The notes under the pieces were generated by a model, which saw only the letters and a list, made by a program, of their open reading frames with translations, did not search any database and was not told the DNA's origin. The translations under genes were made by a program, and so were the position numbers. Below, piece after piece: positions 9,024 to 18,084 of a stretch of DNA of 64,000 bases. The stretch lies in contig JANQNH010000018.1 of the NCBI GenBank assembly GCA_028279655.1, positions 310,001-374,000 on the forward strand, given 5' to 3'. Numbering within the stretch: position 1 is the first letter of the stretch; the number at the start of each line of letters is the position of its first letter. Source of the stretch: Candidatus Nanoarchaeia archaeon (GTDB taxonomy: Archaea > Nanobdellota > Nanobdellia > Woesearchaeales > JACPBV01).

Positions 9024-10463
9024 ATGGAAGATAAACAAAAAGTAATGCTCATAGTACCTCCACGAAAACAGCCTAGCACAAGCGTCAAGAGGTGTTGCAC
9101 TCCAATAGGGTTAGCATACATTGCTGCTGTTCTTGAAAAAGAGAATATTTCTGTTTGTATCTTGGATACCCTTGCCGAAGGTTATGATAATGAGGAGGAG
9201 GAGGGTGATGGATATATCAATATAGGTCTAAGTGATGAGGATATCAAGTCCAGAATCAAGGAATTTGGACCTTCTTATGTGGGGATTGCCTGTGCCTTTA
9301 CCAGTGAGATTGGAAATACAGCTAAGGTAGCTAAGCTTGTAAAAGAGGTTAATCCTTATATCAAGGTTATTCTTGGGGGATTGCATCCTAGCAATTATCC
9401 TTTGGAAACATTGGATTTCATACATGAAGCTGATTTTATTATCCTTGGGGAAGGCGAATATAGGTTTCCTAAATTGGTTAAGGGTGAAAGGGATTTTGAC
9501 GGGCTTGTAATTGCGGAGAATAGGAAGGTGTTTCCTGCAACCACAAGAATCGAAGATATCGATGCCTTGCCTTTTCCAGCGAGACACCTTTTGAAAATGG
9601 ATATCTATATCAGAATCAATAAACACATATCCCCTTATCCCAAGAGGGAAAGAACAGAGCAGATTCTTACAAGCAGAGGCTGCCCCTGCAGGTGCGTGTT
9701 CTGTACAAGCAGCAATTTCTGGGGGCATGTTTTCAGAAGAAGAAGCCCCGAGAACGTGATTGAGGAGATGAAACAGCTGATCAAGGAGTATGGCATCCAG
9801 GAGTTTCAATTTACAGATGATACTATGACCCTGGACAGAGAAAGGGCTATAAAAATATTTGAGCTTATGAAGCCTTTGAATGTATCCTTCTGTATGGCAA
9901 ACGGCACCTATGTCAATAGCCTTACTGAAGAGACGATAAGAAAGATGAAGGAAGGTGGATGCTATCAGATCACCTTCTCTATAGAGAGCGGAAATAAGAA
10001 AAGCCTGGAGCTGATGAAGAAGAATGTGGATCTAACCAGGGTCAAGCCTTTGGTAGATTATGCGAAGAGGCAGGGGATAAGCTGTCATGCTACCCTGGTG
10101 GTGGGGGTTCCAGGAGAAACGCTTGCTGATATCAAGGGATCATTTAAATTCGTCAGGAAATGTGATTTTGATTCTGTCTCATCCTTTATCCTATCTCCGC
10201 TGCCAGGTTCAGAGGTTTATGATAATTGCATAGATAAAGGATATCTGAATCCTGTTCCTTTTGAAAAATTTGATTTTAGGACAACAAAGATCAATAACCC
10301 TGATCTTCCGCCAGAGGATGTGGAGAGATTAATGGAAAAGGAAACCACTAAATTTGTTGTAAGGTTTTTGTTTAAACACCCTGTTAAGTTCTTCAGGAAA
10401 TATGGTATGTTCATGATAAGGAATCCAACTGAAATTCCTAAGGTATTTGGGAGAGTCACCTAG
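9024..10463 (+). CDS. B12-binding radical SAM protein
   Basis: GGLHPSNYP, LGEGEYRFP, SRGCPCRCVFCTSS. Confidence 0.88.
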   Translation: MEDKQKVMLIVPPRKQPSTSVKRCCTPIGLAYIAAVLEKENISVCILDTLAEGYDNEEEEGDGYINIGLSDEDIKSRIKEFGPSYVGIACAFTSEIGNTAKVAKLVKEVNPYIKVILGGLHPSNYPLETLDFIHEADFIILGEGEYRFPKLVKGERDFDGLVIAENRKVFPATTRIEDIDALPFPARHLLKMDIYIRINKHISPYPKRERTEQILTSRGCPCRCVFCTSSNFWGHVFRRRSPENVIEEMKQLIKEYGIQEFQFTDDTMTLDRERAIKIFELMKPLNVSFCMANGTYVNSLTEETIRKMKEGGCYQITFSIESGNKKSLELMKKNVDLTRVKPLVDYAKRQGISCHATLVVGVPGETLADIKGSFKFVRKCDFDSVSSFILSPLPGSEVYDNCIDKGYLNPVPFEKFDFRTTKINNPDLPPEDVERLMEKETTKFVVRFLFKHPVKFFRKYGMFMIRNPTEIPKVFGRVT

Positions 10464-10480
10464 AATCTGTGTAGTTTCAA

Positions 10481-10499
10481 ATTCACAAGATTTAAAAAA
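10481..10499 (+). promoter_or_regulatory. TATA-type promoter motif ATTCACAAGATTTAAAAAA
   Basis: Same extended motif as 2853-2871, about 40 nt upstream of ATG 10540. Confidence 0.5.
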
Positions 10500-10539
10500 G
10501 ATATTTGATTCTATGCCAATGGTATTTGGGGATATTGTT

Positions 10540-11823
10540 ATGAAAAAAGCATACGTGGTCATGGGCAGTGATCTTATACACCACGGCCATATGAATATCA
10601 TTCAGGAAGCGAGAAAACTTGGCAAGGTTATCGTAGGCATATTGACAGATAAGGCGATCATGGAGGTCAAAAGCATACCTCTGTTAAGCTATGAACAAAG
10701 AAAGAGGATAGTTGAGAATATTAAGGGGGTGGATGAGGTCGTTTGCCAGGAGACCAGAGATTATCGTCCTAATCTTAGAAAGATCAAGCCAGATTATGTT
10801 GTCCATGGTGATGATTGGAAGAAAGGCCCTTTAAAGAAGAGCCGTGATGAGGTTGTAGAGGTTCTTAAGGAGTGGGGAGGGGAGCTGGTGGAAGTACCTT
10901 ATACCAAAGGGGCACCACCCACCTTGCTTGGAAGGGCTCCATTATTCCAAAGGAAAACTTCTATATCATATAAGACTCCGGAAAAGACAGTATTGAGGGG
11001 TTATAATCTAAGCGATCTAGCAGAAGAGGGTTATACCTTCTGTGATGCTTTGTTTGTGCTTTTTCAGGGAAGGCTCCCTTCTGAGAATGAGGAGAAGATG
11101 CTTGAATATGAGACAGCTGAGTTTCTGGAGCATTCTATGTCTCCTTCTGCTGCAAGTGCTATCGCTGTTATAAGCGGAAGGCCTGATCTTCCTGCTGCTA
11201 TAGCTTCTTCTGTCATGACATTTGGAGGAGCACACGGTCCTGGAGCTGCTCATGGTTATATGATGAATCATTATATCGATCGTGCTAGGAAAGAGGGGAA
11301 GAGCCTGGAGGAGATGGGCAGGATATTAGTTGAAGAGCACGTAAATGCCAAGATGCCTATAATGGGATTAGGACAGCCACAGCATACTGATGGAGATCCT
11401 AGGGCAGAACCTACACATATCAAACAGGAAGAGTTAGGATTAAGCGGGGTATATCTAAAACTTCAGAGGTCTATTGAGAAGCACTTTAACGAATGGAGGA
11501 AGAGTCAAGGAAAATCGTTTGTTGCTGTTAATATGGTCGGTGCTGGAAACACTGCATTATCAGAATTAGGATTTTCTCCTAATGCTGCCTGGTGCATCGG
11601 TTGTGTGTGCAGGGGATTTAGCTGTGCAGCTCATGCTATCTATACTATGAAGAAAGGCCATGCTTGGGCTGCGTCAAAAAGAGAGCCAATGGTACAGATG
11701 CTGGATCTTTCTATGATAAAATACATAGGTCCTGAGGACAGGCCTGTTCCAAGCCAGGAGGAGAGGCAGGATTACGCGCTAAAACAAAAAGAGTCGGAGG
11801 AGTATAAAAAATGGGCTCTATAG
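10540..11823 (+). CDS. Fusion: N-terminal glycerol-3-phosphate-type cytidylyltransferase plus C-terminal citrate-synthase/citryl-CoA-lyase-like domain
   Basis: VVMGSDLIHHGHMNIIQEARKLGKVIVGILTD (HxGH) ... YVVHGDDWKKG; then GYNLSDLAEEGYTFCDALFVLFQGRLP...FGGAHGPGAAHG...GDPRAEP; ATG at 10540 preferred over 10447. Confidence 0.85.
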   Translation: MKKAYVVMGSDLIHHGHMNIIQEARKLGKVIVGILTDKAIMEVKSIPLLSYEQRKRIVENIKGVDEVVCQETRDYRPNLRKIKPDYVVHGDDWKKGPLKKSRDEVVEVLKEWGGELVEVPYTKGAPPTLLGRAPLFQRKTSISYKTPEKTVLRGYNLSDLAEEGYTFCDALFVLFQGRLPSENEEKMLEYETAEFLEHSMSPSAASAIAVISGRPDLPAAIASSVMTFGGAHGPGAAHGYMMNHYIDRARKEGKSLEEMGRILVEEHVNAKMPIMGLGQPQHTDGDPRAEPTHIKQEELGLSGVYLKLQRSIEKHFNEWRKSQGKSFVAVNMVGAGNTALSELGFSPNAAWCIGCVCRGFSCAAHAIYTMKKGHAWAASKREPMVQMLDLSMIKYIGPEDRPVPSQEERQDYALKQKESEEYKKWAL

Positions 11824-12827
11824 GTAATCTTAATGATCCGAGACTTCCTTATAATTATACTACTAGGGAAAATGGGACTGTAGATCCGGATGACAAAAGA
11901 GCCAGGTTCCAGTGGGTATCTGAGGTAGCTTACAAGAATCTTCACCGTATTGTTTCTAGAGGATATGATACTACAGAATTAGTGGAGCAAGGATATGGGG
12001 TTGCTGACATGATATTTATTGATTTTCAGGCAAGGATCCCTCTTATTGAAGAGCAGAAGATGCTCAACTATGTTATGATAATGGCTTTGGAGGATGGTTT
12101 GTCTGCACCTGCAATAATGTCTAGGATCGTTGCAAAGTCTAATGCTATATTGACTCAGGCTGTAGGGGCTTCTATACTTTCTTTTGGCAAGTCTTACAGC
12201 GCTTATGCTGCTTTTGGCAATATGCTTAAGAAGTATGTTGATAAGGCTGAGAAAGAAGGAAAGACTCTTAAGGAGATGGCGGAGGTTCTTGTGAATGAAT
12301 GTAAGAATGACGAGATTCTTGGCGTTTCTGATCTGATGTTGGATGATCCTGCTGCTAAAAGGATGCTTGATAGGGCTGAAAAGCTTAATGTTGCTGGGAA
12401 GCATATAGGGTTTATGAAGGAGGTAGTTAAGATTGCTAAAGAGTCTTCTGAGGGGGATGTTGATATCGATATGTTAGGGGCTATAGGAGCTACTATGATG
12501 GATCTTGGGTTTTCTCCTGAATCTACGTGGGCTGTGCTTGCTGTTACAAGGGCATTTGCAGCTGGTGCTCATTTCTGTGAAGAGATAGAAAGAGAACCAT
12601 TAGGTAAACTTGGCCAGAGCCTAACCCCAAAAGATTATTATGATGGGCCTGAGGATAGGTCTGTTCCTCCTTTGTATGAGTCTAGAGAGGCTTCTCATTC
12701 TGGGTTGTGTTCAACTCCAGAGGAGTTGAAGGAAAATATTGAAAAGAAGAAAGAGCTTAAAGGAAGCGGGTGGGGGATTGAAGAGGAGATCCATGTACCC
12801 AAGAGACTGGACAGTGGTGAGAAATGA
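11811..12827 (+). CDS. Citrate-synthase-like protein, probably catalytically degenerate partner of the preceding gene
   Basis: GYDTTELVEQGYGVADMIFIDFQARIP parallels upstream domain; FGGAHGPGAAHG replaced by FGKSYSAYAAFG. Confidence 0.75.
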   Translation: MGSIGNLNDPRLPYNYTTRENGTVDPDDKRARFQWVSEVAYKNLHRIVSRGYDTTELVEQGYGVADMIFIDFQARIPLIEEQKMLNYVMIMALEDGLSAPAIMSRIVAKSNAILTQAVGASILSFGKSYSAYAAFGNMLKKYVDKAEKEGKTLKEMAEVLVNECKNDEILGVSDLMLDDPAAKRMLDRAEKLNVAGKHIGFMKEVVKIAKESSEGDVDIDMLGAIGATMMDLGFSPESTWAVLAVTRAFAAGAHFCEEIEREPLGKLGQSLTPKDYYDGPEDRSVPPLYESREASHSGLCSTPEELKENIEKKKELKGSGWGIEEEIHVPKRLDSGEK

Positions 12828-13405
12828 CTTCTGATGTTACTTCTGATATAGTTCCTGAAATTAAAAGGATGGTCCTTGATCTATGCAAACAGAGAAAGTG
12901 GGACTGGAGTTCCCATATTGAAGGTGTTGTTCATTATGCTAAGCTGCTTGCTGAGAAGCTAGGGGCTGATGTTGAGATATGTGAGGTATCTGCTTGGCTG
13001 CATGATATATACAAACTTAAGGACTCTAAGCAGAAGGATCATCATATCATGGGTGCTGATGAGGCTGTTAAAATCTTAGAGGAGTTTAATTATCCTTCTG
13101 ATAAGATCTCCCAGGTCAAGCATTGTATATTGACCCATTCTTCTGATAAGGTCTATATTCCTCAATCTAAAGAGGCCAAGATCATTGCAAGTGCTGATGC
13201 ATTGTCTCTTTTAGATGAGTTTTTGAATCTGGCACATTATGTGTATAATATCAAAGGGTATTCTGTAGAGGAGGGTAGGAAGGAACTGGTGAAGAGGTAT
13301 AGGGGGTATTTGTTTAAGTTAAACTATGTGCCTGAAGCTAAGGAGATGGCTAAGCCAAAGGCTGATGCCCTTATAGAGTTTTTGGGGAATGAGGTAGGGG
13401 GCTGA
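12824..13405 (+). CDS. HD-domain phosphohydrolase
   Basis: HIEGVVHYAKLL...VSAWLHDIYKL...HHIMGADEA...HCILTHS. Confidence 0.82.
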   Translation: MTSDVTSDIVPEIKRMVLDLCKQRKWDWSSHIEGVVHYAKLLAEKLGADVEICEVSAWLHDIYKLKDSKQKDHHIMGADEAVKILEEFNYPSDKISQVKHCILTHSSDKVYIPQSKEAKIIASADALSLLDEFLNLAHYVYNIKGYSVEEGRKELVKRYRGYLFKLNYVPEAKEMAKPKADALIEFLGNEVGG

Positions 13406-14115
13406 TGAAAGCCGTAATCTTAGCAGCTGGAAAGAGTTCTAGGTTATACCCTGTTACTTTGGAGAAACCAAAGTGTTTACTTGAGTTTGGGGATGGGAAG
13501 ACGTTAATCGAGCACCAGATTGATATGTTAAAAAGGTGTGGGGTTACTGAGTTTATTGTTGCAGTCGGTTATTTGAAGGATAAGGTAAAGGATAAGCTTG
13601 GAGATTCTGTAGTTTACAGGGAGTTTGATGATTTTGAAAAATATAATAATATGCATACCTTGTATAGCATAAAGGATGACTTGGATGATGATGTTGTATT
13701 GCTGTTTTCTGATGTTGTTCTAGGTGAAAACCTGCTTCGGAAATGTGTTGATAGTGAGAAGGATTTTTGCTTATTGGTGCACAATAGGGATGTTTTGCCA
13801 GAGACTATGAGGGTTAAGATCATGGAGGAAGGGGTTGTAGATATCGGTTCCCATATTCCTCCTGAGAAAGGTGATGGGAACTTTATCGGTGTTGGAAAGT
13901 TTTCTAAGAAAGGGATTAGTATGTTGGTTGATGAGATGGCTAGAATGATAGATGATCCTTCTCATGATAATGATTACTATACTATCCCTTTGGTGAATAT
14001 TGCAAAGGAGAACAAGGTATGGTTTGAGTCTGTTGATGACGAACCATGGATAGAGATAGATTTTCTCAAGGATTATGAGAGGGCTAAGGGTGAGATCTAT
14101 CCTTTGGTGAAGTGA
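13405..14115 (+). CDS. Sugar-phosphate/phosphocholine-type nucleotidyltransferase
   Basis: MKAVILAAGKSSRLYPVTLEKPKCLLEFGDGKTLIEHQ. Confidence 0.88.
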   Translation: MKAVILAAGKSSRLYPVTLEKPKCLLEFGDGKTLIEHQIDMLKRCGVTEFIVAVGYLKDKVKDKLGDSVVYREFDDFEKYNNMHTLYSIKDDLDDDVVLLFSDVVLGENLLRKCVDSEKDFCLLVHNRDVLPETMRVKIMEEGVVDIGSHIPPEKGDGNFIGVGKFSKKGISMLVDEMARMIDDPSHDNDYYTIPLVNIAKENKVWFESVDDEPWIEIDFLKDYERAKGEIYPLVK

Positions 14116-14135
14116 TTATTGGTTTTTTGTTAATT

Positions 14136-15083
14136 TTATTCTTTAGTTTTTTCTACTGTCTTTGTCTTTGACACCTTTTTCTCGAACAGAAAGGAGATAA
14201 GTATGGATGATATAACATAGCTTATAACCCTAAGCAGAAGGTAGCTTGTGATTATTACTGGTGCTGTGAGGCCTAGTCTAACGAAAAGGAAGGTACCAAT
14301 GGATTCTTTTATGCCTAATCCGTCTAATGTGATAGGTATGAGGCTTACCAATGTGTTTATGGATCTTACTATAATTACGTTGAACAATGATGTAAATTCC
14401 CCATAGGACATGAACATTAGGAGAAGGGTTATTGAGCTTATTACTAAGACTATGAATGTGATTATGTAGTTGATAAGTATGTATCTCTTGTACTTTTTTA
14501 TGTAGTTTGATATATATCTGGAGAATCCTTCGAATTTCACAGAGTAGCTTCTGAGAAGATACCTCTTTATGAGGTTTCTTCCTGTACTGCTGAGCAGGAA
14601 GAAGAAAGCGATTGCTGCTGCCAAGACCACCAGGGCTATTGCTGCGGTTGCCTGCTTAAGGCTGAAGAACAGAAGGAAGCCTAGTACGAAGAATAACACG
14701 TTAAGGGATAGGCTGATTATCTTATCCAGGATGCATATTGCTGTTCCCTCTCCTATGTTAACTCCCTCTTTTTTCAGGAAGTATATCATAGAGAAGTGAC
14801 CCAGTTTAGCAGGGGTCAAAACTCCGAAGGACCATGCCAGGAACGTGAACTTCACTATCTTTGAGAATCTTATCTTTTGCTTTATCGGTTTTATCAACAA
14901 GAATATGTTGAGGCTGCTTAGAAAGATGGCTGGAGGGTATAACAGGATAACTGCTATGAGAAACCAAGGGTTTGTCTTTGAGAGAGTCTTAATTATGCTA
15001 TCCAGCCCAACCAATGAGAGAAGGATTATTATTAGAGATGTGCTTATTATGGCTTTTAAGGTGAGGGATAGTTTCCTGTTCAT
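14136..15083 (-). CDS. UPF0104/LPG-synthase-like polytopic membrane protein
   Basis: FSKIVKFTFLAWSFGVLTPAKLGHFSMIYFLKKEGVNIGEGTAICILDKI; multiple TM segments. Confidence 0.75.
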   Translation of the reverse strand: MNRKLSLTLKAIISTSLIIILLSLVGLDSIIKTLSKTNPWFLIAVILLYPPAIFLSSLNIFLLIKPIKQKIRFSKIVKFTFLAWSFGVLTPAKLGHFSMIYFLKKEGVNIGEGTAICILDKIISLSLNVLFFVLGFLLFFSLKQATAAIALVVLAAAIAFFFLLSSTGRNLIKRYLLRSYSVKFEGFSRYISNYIKKYKRYILINYIITFIVLVISSITLLLMFMSYGEFTSLFNVIIVRSINTLVSLIPITLDGLGIKESIGTFLFVRLGLTAPVIITSYLLLRVISYVISSILISFLFEKKVSKTKTVEKTKE

Positions 15084-15964
15084 TTTTTGTTCATGTCAGC
15101 CAGCAGTCCAAATATTATTATCTGTAGGCCTGAGAAGAAAAGAAGGATTGTAGACAGGAATAATCCCAGGTGGCCCTGGATCCCTTCTGTGAAGTGAAGG
15201 TAGACAAAGTAAATGCCTATTATGAATGTTACTAACAGTAAGAACATACCTATTCTTCCAAAAAACCTTAGGGGTTCATAATCCCTGTATATCCTTATGA
15301 TGTTTATCCATGCCCGTATCGCATATTCAAAGGGATTCTTTATCAACCTGCTTTTTCCGCTTCTCTTCGCAAAGTAAACAGGTACTTCAAGTATCCGGTA
15401 TTTCTGTCGAGCTCCTTTAAGTATCTGTTCCTGGGTATAAGTGTGATTAGATATTATATTGATGTTTTGTGCTACCTCTTTGGTGAATGCCCTAAATCCT
15501 GTCTGTCCGTCGCTTATCTTGAGTTTTGTTATGTTTGATATCACTTTTGAGAATGCTTTATTTCCTGCTCTTTTCAATAATGGCATGCTTTCAATCTTTC
15601 CTTTGAATCTTGATCCAAGAACTAGGTCTGCTTTCTTTTCGATTATGGGAATTACCAGCTTAGGGATCTCTGATGCGAGGTACTGGCCGTCTGCGTCAAT
15701 ATGCACTATAATATCTGCATTTAGCTCTAGTGCCTTTTTCATCTCCCTTCTGAAGGTCTCTGCTAATCCATAGTTTATGGGACTTGAGAAAACAGTTGCT
15801 CCTGCATCTTTTGCAACATTTACTGTGTTGTCTTTTGAGCCATCATCAACAACGATAATCTTGTAGTTGAATTCTTCTTTTAAGGCTTTGTGTATGTCTG
15901 ATATTATGTTGCTTATGGTCTTCTCTTCATTATATGCAGGTATTGTTATTATTATCTTTGGCAT
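15080..15964 (-). CDS. Family 2 glycosyltransferase (dolichol-phosphate sugar synthase-like)
   Basis: IITIPAYNEEKTISNII, VVDDGSKDNT, DADGQY, C-terminal TM helices. Confidence 0.9.
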   Translation of the reverse strand: MPKIIITIPAYNEEKTISNIISDIHKALKEEFNYKIIVVDDGSKDNTVNVAKDAGATVFSSPINYGLAETFRREMKKALELNADIIVHIDADGQYLASEIPKLVIPIIEKKADLVLGSRFKGKIESMPLLKRAGNKAFSKVISNITKLKISDGQTGFRAFTKEVAQNINIISNHTYTQEQILKGARQKYRILEVPVYFAKRSGKSRLIKNPFEYAIRAWINIIRIYRDYEPLRFFGRIGMFLLLVTFIIGIYFVYLHFTEGIQGHLGLFLSTILLFFSGLQIIIFGLLADMNKK

Positions 15965-16028
15965 TTTGCTTTAATAGGTCTATCTTGTACTTGTTGGCTT
16001 TCCACCCCTTTATTACTCATTCGATAAG

Positions 16029-16115
16029 AGGAAGACAAATGTTAGTTATAATTTGTTTGTCTTCCTATATCTAGTTGCGCTTATCTATTAATAATTTATT
16101 ATTGTTCGCAACTAG
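16029..16115. repeat. Two adjacent hairpins in divergent intergenic region (element E)
   Basis: aggaagacaaa (16029-16039)/tttgtcttcct (16056-16066); ctagttgcg (16071-16079)/cgcaactag (16107-16115). Confidence 0.6.
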
Positions 16116-16168
16116 AAAAGAGTAAACTATTTAAATAAGTTTCGGATAGTCTAATAGAGGGTGTTTTT

Positions 16169-18079
16169 ATGGACTTTTTAACGTTGGCATTATTTTTTAT
16201 CTATCTTTGGGGATTGGGGTTTGCCTTTACCAGATTTGTGAGGGAATCTGACAATCCTCTAGAAAGAAACCTGATGAGATTGGGCATCGGACTCGGGGTA
16301 GTGCCCTTTATAGGCATACTCTTGAATTTGCTACATATCCCGGTTGACTGGAGGGTTTTTCTGTTATTGTCTCTTGTAGTCCCTTTGGGTTATCTTTTCT
16401 TCAATCTTGGTAAGATAAAATTAGGATTTAAGTTCAGACTGACAAAATCAAATATAGCTTTACTTGTTGTTATCCTGCTTTTCTTAGGGACGTTCTTTAT
16501 GTATCATAAAGGGGCTTTTTCCTATCCTTATTTTGAGGATGATGATCCGTGGGAGCATTCTGCTACGGTTAAGTATATTGCGAATGAGAAAAAACTTTCT
16601 GATCCAAACGACGTGGTACCTTATCTTGACCCTTATCCTCCTGGATATGATATCCTTATGGGGATCCTTCACCAGACTTCGGGATCTGTTGTGTGGGTAT
16701 TAAAGTTTTTTAACCTACTAATAATCTCTTTGAGTATCATTTTCTTTTATTTCTTTGCAAAGGAGTTTATGGGAAGTTCTCAAAAGGCATTGTTTGCCAC
16801 CTTTGTTCTTGCAGCAATACCTTCTTATCAGAGCCACTTTATATGGGCCCATTCTTTAGCAGTTACCCTGTTTTTTCCTGCAATGTACTGTTTAGAGAGG
16901 ATAAAACATGATAAGAGATGGATGTATACTTCTCTCTTTGTCATATCAGGCATCCTGTTCACCCATCCTACAGAATCCATCAAGTTAGGAGGTATGATGC
17001 TGATCTATTTTGTAGTCAAGTCTCTGTATCATAGAAGGGTTGAATATAGGGTCATAACTGCACAGGTAGGGGCTTTTGCACTGTCCTTCATATGGTGGGC
17101 AGGCCGTTTTGCAGGTTATTTGCAGGCCAGATTTGCTTCTGTGAGCAGCCATGCTGAGAGACTTGCTGCAAAGGGTATAGAGGTAGGTGTATCACAGGAT
17201 CAGAACATCATCATGAAAGGGTACAGCGCAATAAAGACTGTGTTTCCTGCTTCTTCCGGAACAGCTACAAGGGCATATTCTTTTAGTGACTTTGTTATCG
17301 CAAGGAAACAGAATATGATCAATAATCCCATAGGGGTAGGGATAGTGCTTTCTATACTGCTGTTGGTTGCAATAATCTATATGGTGATGATCTTCAGGAA
17401 GTTAAAGGATAAGAAGCATGAATGGCTTGTTATAAGCCTATTGTGGTTTGTGATGACTTTCCTGCTGGTGAACAGCATGACCTTTATGCTTCCAATCGGG
17501 ATATTTGCATTCAGGGTGTGGATGTTGATGGCCATACCTATCGCTCTATTGGCTGCTCAGGGGATGTGGTTTCTGGCCGGTTTCTTTAAGAGTTTTGGTA
17601 TTAATCGTATAATCATCTTTGCTCTCGTGATAACAGGGATAGTTTTTACTTCAGGGGTTCAGAGATATGCTGTGAATACTGCAATTTGGCCTCCTGGAAG
17701 CAGAGGGGTCTTTCCTGATGAGCTTCAGGCGCATATGTGGCTTTTGGGCCTTCCTGAAGATACAAAGGTCTTTACATTCTCAGATAAGGCAGATGTTATT
17801 GCTTTTGATAAGTTTATCTGCTATTGGTGTGAGGAGGAGATTGCTTTCATGGACGAGTTACTTGATAAGAACTCAACGGAGGTTTATAATTTCCTTAAAA
17901 GAAAAAGATATGAATACCTTATTGTAGGCATTGGTATGACACAGAGAGAACTGGACTGGAAGTTTGGGGAGAACAAGACAAGGGAGAGATTCCCTAAACT
18001 TATGGAGGAAATTGTCTCTTCTGGAAATTTTCGTGTAGCTCATCAGACCAATGGAGCTGTTGTCTTTAGGGTGGTATAG
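16169..18079 (+). CDS. Large polytopic membrane protein, GT-C-like glycosyltransferase candidate
   Basis: Many TM segments; acidic loop YFEDDDPWEHSATVKYI; soluble C-terminal domain. Confidence 0.6.
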   Translation: MDFLTLALFFIYLWGLGFAFTRFVRESDNPLERNLMRLGIGLGVVPFIGILLNLLHIPVDWRVFLLLSLVVPLGYLFFNLGKIKLGFKFRLTKSNIALLVVILLFLGTFFMYHKGAFSYPYFEDDDPWEHSATVKYIANEKKLSDPNDVVPYLDPYPPGYDILMGILHQTSGSVVWVLKFFNLLIISLSIIFFYFFAKEFMGSSQKALFATFVLAAIPSYQSHFIWAHSLAVTLFFPAMYCLERIKHDKRWMYTSLFVISGILFTHPTESIKLGGMMLIYFVVKSLYHRRVEYRVITAQVGAFALSFIWWAGRFAGYLQARFASVSSHAERLAAKGIEVGVSQDQNIIMKGYSAIKTVFPASSGTATRAYSFSDFVIARKQNMINNPIGVGIVLSILLLVAIIYMVMIFRKLKDKKHEWLVISLLWFVMTFLLVNSMTFMLPIGIFAFRVWMLMAIPIALLAAQGMWFLAGFFKSFGINRIIIFALVITGIVFTSGVQRYAVNTAIWPPGSRGVFPDELQAHMWLLGLPEDTKVFTFSDKADVIAFDKFICYWCEEEIAFMDELLDKNSTEVYNFLKRKRYEYLIVGIGMTQRELDWKFGENKTRERFPKLMEEIVSSGNFRVAHQTNGAVVFRVV

Positions 18080-18084
18080 TTTCT

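Noticed and set aside
10447-10539. Longer N-terminus for the cytidylyltransferase-citrate synthase fusion
   Set aside because: Upstream residues are not domain-like and the segment contains the promoter motif; ATG 10540 starts the conserved domain
11811-12827. Citrate-synthase-like genes as TCA-cycle citrate synthase
   Set aside because: Catalytic motifs altered in both copies and the genomic context is activated-headgroup biosynthesis
12824-13405. HD-domain protein as PhnZ-type phosphonate oxygenase
   Set aside because: Motif pattern looks like an ordinary HD phosphohydrolase; nothing specific to PhnZ was recognised
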